Origin: JAIYDJ01 sp031400505
GTDB taxonomy: Bacteria; Pseudomonadota; Alphaproteobacteria; Rhodobacterales; Rhodobacteraceae
Direction of reading: 5' to 3'
Length of the DNA: 64,000 nucleotides
Assembly: GCA_031400505.1 (NCBI GenBank)
Contig: JANNPZ010000043.1
Span: forward strand, 1 to 64,000
The notes under the pieces are model-generated. The model was not told where the DNA came from. It was given only the letters and a program-made list of their open reading frames with translations, and made no database searches. Shown here piece by piece: positions 60,881 to 64,000 of this stretch (the first letter of the stretch is position 1; each line of letters begins with the position of its first letter). Position numbers and translations under genes: made by a program.

Positions 60881-61150
60881 ATGCGCCTGACTTGCCCGAT
60901 CTGTGGCCCGCGCGACCGTCGCGAGTTCTACTACTACGGAACCGACGACTATCTGAAGCGTCCCGCCGAGGGTGCAGCGCCCCATGAATGGGACGACTAC
61001 CTGCACAACCGCGACAACCCGGCGGGGATGACGCGGGATCTGTGGTATCACGACATGGGCTGCACCTCGTGGCTGGTCGTCACCCGCGATACCGTCACCC
61101 ATGACATTCACGCCGTCGAACTGGTGGCCAACCTCGGAGCTGCGCCATGA
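60881..61150 (+). CDS. soxD: Sarcosine oxidase subunit delta
   Basis: An 89-residue zinc-binding subunit. The N-terminal CPICGPRDRREFYYYGT carries two zinc-ligand cysteines and DMGCTSWLVVTRDT a third; the DEYLKRPAEG-type middle (DDYLKRPAEG) matches SoxD. The stop overlaps the soxA start (ATGA), as usual in soxBDAG operons. Confidence 0.95.
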   Translation: MRLTCPICGPRDRREFYYYGTDDYLKRPAEGAAPHEWDDYLHNRDNPAGMTRDLWYHDMGCTSWLVVTRDTVTHDIHAVELVANLGAAP

Positions 61151-64000
61151 GGATCGACACCAAGGGCCTGATCGACCGCACGCAGCCCATCAGCTTTCGC
61201 TTTGACGGCAAATCCTACATGGGATGTAAGGGTGACACGCTTGCCTCGGCTTTGATGGCCAATGGGGTGAAACTGGTCGGGCGCAGCTTCAAATACCACC
61301 GCCCGCGTGGCATCCTGACCGCCGGATCCGAAGAGCCGAACGCGCTTGTCGAGATTTTGGAGGACGGCCAGCAGACCCCCAACACCCGCGCCACGATGCA
61401 GGAGTTGTTTGAAGGGCTGTCAGCGCAAAGCCAGAACCGCTGGCCAAGCTTGCGCTGGGATGCGTTGTCGGTCAACGACTATGCAGCGCCTGTCCTGAGT
61501 GCCGGTTTCTACTACAAGACCTTCATGTGGCCGCGTGCCTTCTGGGAGAGGCTATACGAACCCGCGATCCGCCGCGCGGCAGGTCTTGGGTCGCTGTCGG
61601 GCAAGCATGACGAGGCGGATTACGAAAAGGCCTATGCCTTTTGCGACCTGCTGGTGATCGGTGCGGGGCCTGCGGGCCTGATGGCCGCGCTGACGGCGGC
61701 CCGGGCAGGGGCGGATGTGATCCTTGCCACGGAAGACAACCTGCTGGGGGGGCGCCTTCTGTCTGACGACACGCAGATAGACGATGCCCCGGGTCTGGAC
61801 TGGGTGGCAGCGGTTGAGGCGGACCTTCGCGCGCGGCCCAATGTGCGGATCATGGCCCGCACGACGGTGACCGGGGCTTATGACGGCGGGGTGTATGGCG
61901 CGCTGGAACGGGTGGGCCTGCATCTGCCCACGCGGCCCCACCTGCCGCGCGAATGTTTCTGGCGGATCACGGCGGCGCAGGCGATCCTTGCCTCCGGTGC
62001 GCTGGAACGACCCATCGCATTCCCGAACAACGATCGTCCGGGCATTCTTATGGCCTCGGCACTGCAGACCTACCTCAACCGCTTTGGCACGGTGCCGGGG
62101 CGGCGGGTGACGCTGTTTGCCAACAACGACAATGCCCGCAGTGTCACGCGCCAGTTGATGGCCGCCGGGGTCTCTGTCGCGGCGATTTTCGACAGCCGCC
62201 CGGATGCAAGCGTGCTGGAAGACTGCCCGGTGTATCGGGGGGCCACCGTGACCGACACCAAGGGCCGCCACGGGCTGTCTGCGGTCGATGTGGCGCATGC
62301 CGGCGGCATCATCACCGTGCAAACCGACTGCCTTGCAATGTCGGGAGGCTGGAACCCCACGCTGCATCTGACCTGCCACATGAACGGCAAACCGACATGG
62401 TCCTCAGGCCTTTCGGCCTTCCTCCCGACCCCGGGTGCTGTGCCCGGCCTGACACCCGCAGGCGCTGCCAATGGCGCGTTTTCAACCCATGCAGCCCTTG
62501 CCACCGGCCACGCCGCCGCTGCGGCCGCCCTTGGCGCACTTGGGCGCGCGGCCCCCGATGCGCCGCTGCCAGGGGCCGAAGACGCCCCGTACCGTCTGAC
62601 CCCGCTTTGGTCGGTCGATGGCCGCGCCCGCGCCTGGCTCGATTTTGCCAATGACGTTACGACCAAGGACGTCCGTCAGTCGGCGCAGGAAGGCTACCGG
62701 TCGGTCGAGCATATGAAGCGCTATACCACCCAAGGCATGGCGCCGGATCAGGGCAAGAATTCCAACATCGGTTCGCTTGCGGTGCTGGCCGATGCGACGG
62801 GCCGCGCCATCCCTGAAACCGGCACCACAATCTACCGTCCACCCTACACGCCGGTGTCGATTGCTGCGATGGGCGCGGGGGGGCGGGGCGCAGGGTTTGC
62901 CCCGCAGCGCTATCTGACCAGCCATCAGGCGAGCCTTGACCGCAATGCCCCAATGATCGAGGCGGGGCTTTGGTACCGCCCCAGCTATTTCCCCAAACCC
63001 GGCGAGACGTCGTGGCAGCAATCCTGTGCCCGCGAGGTGACCATGGTGCGCACAGCCGTGGGCGTCGCCGACGTCTCGACCCTGGGCAAGATCGACATCC
63101 AAGGGAGTGACGCCGCACGATTCCTCGACCTCGTCTATGCCAACACGTTTTCAACTCTCGATGTGGGCAAAGTCCGCTATGGGCTTATGCTGCGCGAAGA
63201 CGGCCATGTGCTGGATGACGGCACCAGTGCGCGTCTTGGGGCAAACCACTATCTGATGACCACCACGACCGCCGCGGCTGGCCAAGTGATGCGGCATCTG
63301 GACTTTGTGCATCAGGCCTTCTGCGCGTCCTGGGATCTGCGCCTCATCTCGGTCACCGAGTCTTGGGCGCAGTTTGCCATCGCCGGACCGAAAGCCCGCG
63401 TCCTGCTTGCGTCTTTGCTCGACCATGACCCCGCGCTTCCCTTCATGGGTGCCACTGCGGTCAGCATCATGGGCACCCAGGCCCGCCTGTTCCGTATCTC
63501 GTTTTCTGGCGAGGAAGGCTATGAAATCGTCGTGCCCACCTCGCACGGCGAGGCTCTGTTCCGCGACCTTCTCGCCCGCGCCGAAACCCTCGGCGGCGGT
63601 CCCTACGGGATGGAGGCGCTGAACGTCCTGCGTATCGAAAAGGGCTTTATCACGCACGCAGAAATTCATGGCCGCATCACGGCCTATGACATCGGCATGG
63701 AAAAGATGGTCAGCGCCAAGAAAGACTGCATCGGCAAGGCTGCGTCCCAGCGACCCGGACTTACCGGCCCTGAACGGCAACACCTCGTCGGCCTGAAACC
63801 GCTTACCCAGACGCTCATCGGTGCTGGCGCACATCTCTTCGCGCCGACTGCGCGCGCTACACGCGAAAACAGCGAAGGCTATACCACTTCGGTCTGCCAC
63901 TCGCCCACTCTGAACTCTCACCTCGCGCTGGGCTTCTTGCGAAACGGTCGCGCCCGTATCGGTGAACAGGTTCGCCTGGTCGATCATCTGCGCGACACCG
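61147..64000 (+). CDS. soxA: Sarcosine oxidase subunit alpha (partial, runs off the window)
   Basis: The open frame continues to the window edge, giving the first ~951 of about 1,000 residues. Near the N-terminus is the 2Fe-2S-like/NoxA domain (FDGKSYMGCKGDTLASALMANG, SFKYHRPRG). The NAD-binding loop VIGAGPAGLMAALTAARAGADV is at ~residue 170. From ~residue 600 on a GCV_T (aminomethyltransferase-like) folate domain is visible (VADVSTLGKIDIQG, GLMLREDGHVLDDGT, GEEGYEIVVPTSHGE, EKGFITHAEIHG). soxG (gamma) is expected just beyond. The start overlaps the soxD stop. Confidence 0.95.
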   Translation, partial: MRIDTKGLIDRTQPISFRFDGKSYMGCKGDTLASALMANGVKLVGRSFKYHRPRGILTAGSEEPNALVEILEDGQQTPNTRATMQELFEGLSAQSQNRWPSLRWDALSVNDYAAPVLSAGFYYKTFMWPRAFWERLYEPAIRRAAGLGSLSGKHDEADYEKAYAFCDLLVIGAGPAGLMAALTAARAGADVILATEDNLLGGRLLSDDTQIDDAPGLDWVAAVEADLRARPNVRIMARTTVTGAYDGGVYGALERVGLHLPTRPHLPRECFWRITAAQAILASGALERPIAFPNNDRPGILMASALQTYLNRFGTVPGRRVTLFANNDNARSVTRQLMAAGVSVAAIFDSRPDASVLEDCPVYRGATVTDTKGRHGLSAVDVAHAGGIITVQTDCLAMSGGWNPTLHLTCHMNGKPTWSSGLSAFLPTPGAVPGLTPAGAANGAFSTHAALATGHAAAAAALGALGRAAPDAPLPGAEDAPYRLTPLWSVDGRARAWLDFANDVTTKDVRQSAQEGYRSVEHMKRYTTQGMAPDQGKNSNIGSLAVLADATGRAIPETGTTIYRPPYTPVSIAAMGAGGRGAGFAPQRYLTSHQASLDRNAPMIEAGLWYRPSYFPKPGETSWQQSCAREVTMVRTAVGVADVSTLGKIDIQGSDAARFLDLVYANTFSTLDVGKVRYGLMLREDGHVLDDGTSARLGANHYLMTTTTAAAGQVMRHLDFVHQAFCASWDLRLISVTESWAQFAIAGPKARVLLASLLDHDPALPFMGATAVSIMGTQARLFRISFSGEEGYEIVVPTSHGEALFRDLLARAETLGGGPYGMEALNVLRIEKGFITHAEIHGRITAYDIGMEKMVSAKKDCIGKAASQRPGLTGPERQHLVGLKPLTQTLIGAGAHLFAPTARATRENSEGYTTSVCHSPTLNSHLALGFLRNGRARIGEQVRLVDHLRDT

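Noticed and set aside
1..64000. CRISPR arrays, insertion sequences, phage genes, integrases
   Set aside because: No regularly spaced repeats, transposase or integrase motifs were seen on either strand.

Overview
The window is a GC-rich, gene-dense chromosomal stretch. Its gene content points to an alphaproteobacterium of the Rhodobacterales (Rhodobacteraceae/Paracoccaceae): the aerobic (CobG/CobN) cobalamin pathway with the BluE threonine kinase, CbtAB, soxBDA, DUF3141 next to fabI, and the glpX-hom pair. No phage, insertion sequence or CRISPR array was seen. Species assignment is not possible from the sequence alone.

Layout. (1) 1-6125: a minus-strand operon fabI - DUF3141 (PhaC-like) - enoyl-CoA hydratase/phosphate acetyltransferase (cut by the window edge), with a divergent second DUF3141 gene. 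(2) 6238-16491: an accessory stretch of poorly known genes. It holds two small membrane proteins and an intrinsic terminator, then a plus-strand set: an unknown protein, a caspase-like protein fused through a membrane segment to a DsbA-like domain, and a secreted ClpP-like protease. A NADAR-like protein, a secreted protein, a 56-residue membrane protein, an unknown 267-residue protein and DUF4202 follow. (3) 16492-17480: about 1 kb without a convincing gene. (4) 17481-40636: the cobalamin locus. One cobalamin riboswitch (31434-31611, minus) leads DUF1636-cobW-cobN-cobG-cobH-cobI-cobJ and, beyond a plus-strand cobK, cobL-cobE-cobM-cobB-cobA-cobF. cobO-cobQ diverge from it. A second minus-strand run carries cbtB-cbtA-unknown-bluE-cobD, a second riboswitch (36256-36411), then bluB-cobC. 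A histidine-phosphatase gene diverges from cbtB. (5) 41058-47411: a translationally coupled catalase-like/unknown/DyP peroxidase triad convergent with a large cyclase-AAA-TPR protein. (6) 47564-53388: SMP-30, tRNA-Glu, recJ, glpX, hom and a small lipoprotein. (7) 53527-59215: pirin, then a four-gene Tad-type envelope operon (two TadE-like and two TadG-like vWA proteins). (8) 59618-64000: soxB-soxD-soxA (heterotetrameric sarcosine oxidase), with soxA running off the window.

Together the cobalamin genes cover uroporphyrinogen III to cobyric acid and cobinamide phosphate, plus lower-ligand and aminopropanol-phosphate supply and cobalt uptake. Not present here are cobS/cobT (chelatase partners), cobR, and the nucleotide-loop genes cobP/cobU/cobV. 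The most novel-looking element is the caspase/DsbA-like fusion with its protease neighbour. Other points of interest are the cobK/cobL start codons that overlap on opposite strands, and the coupled peroxidase triad.
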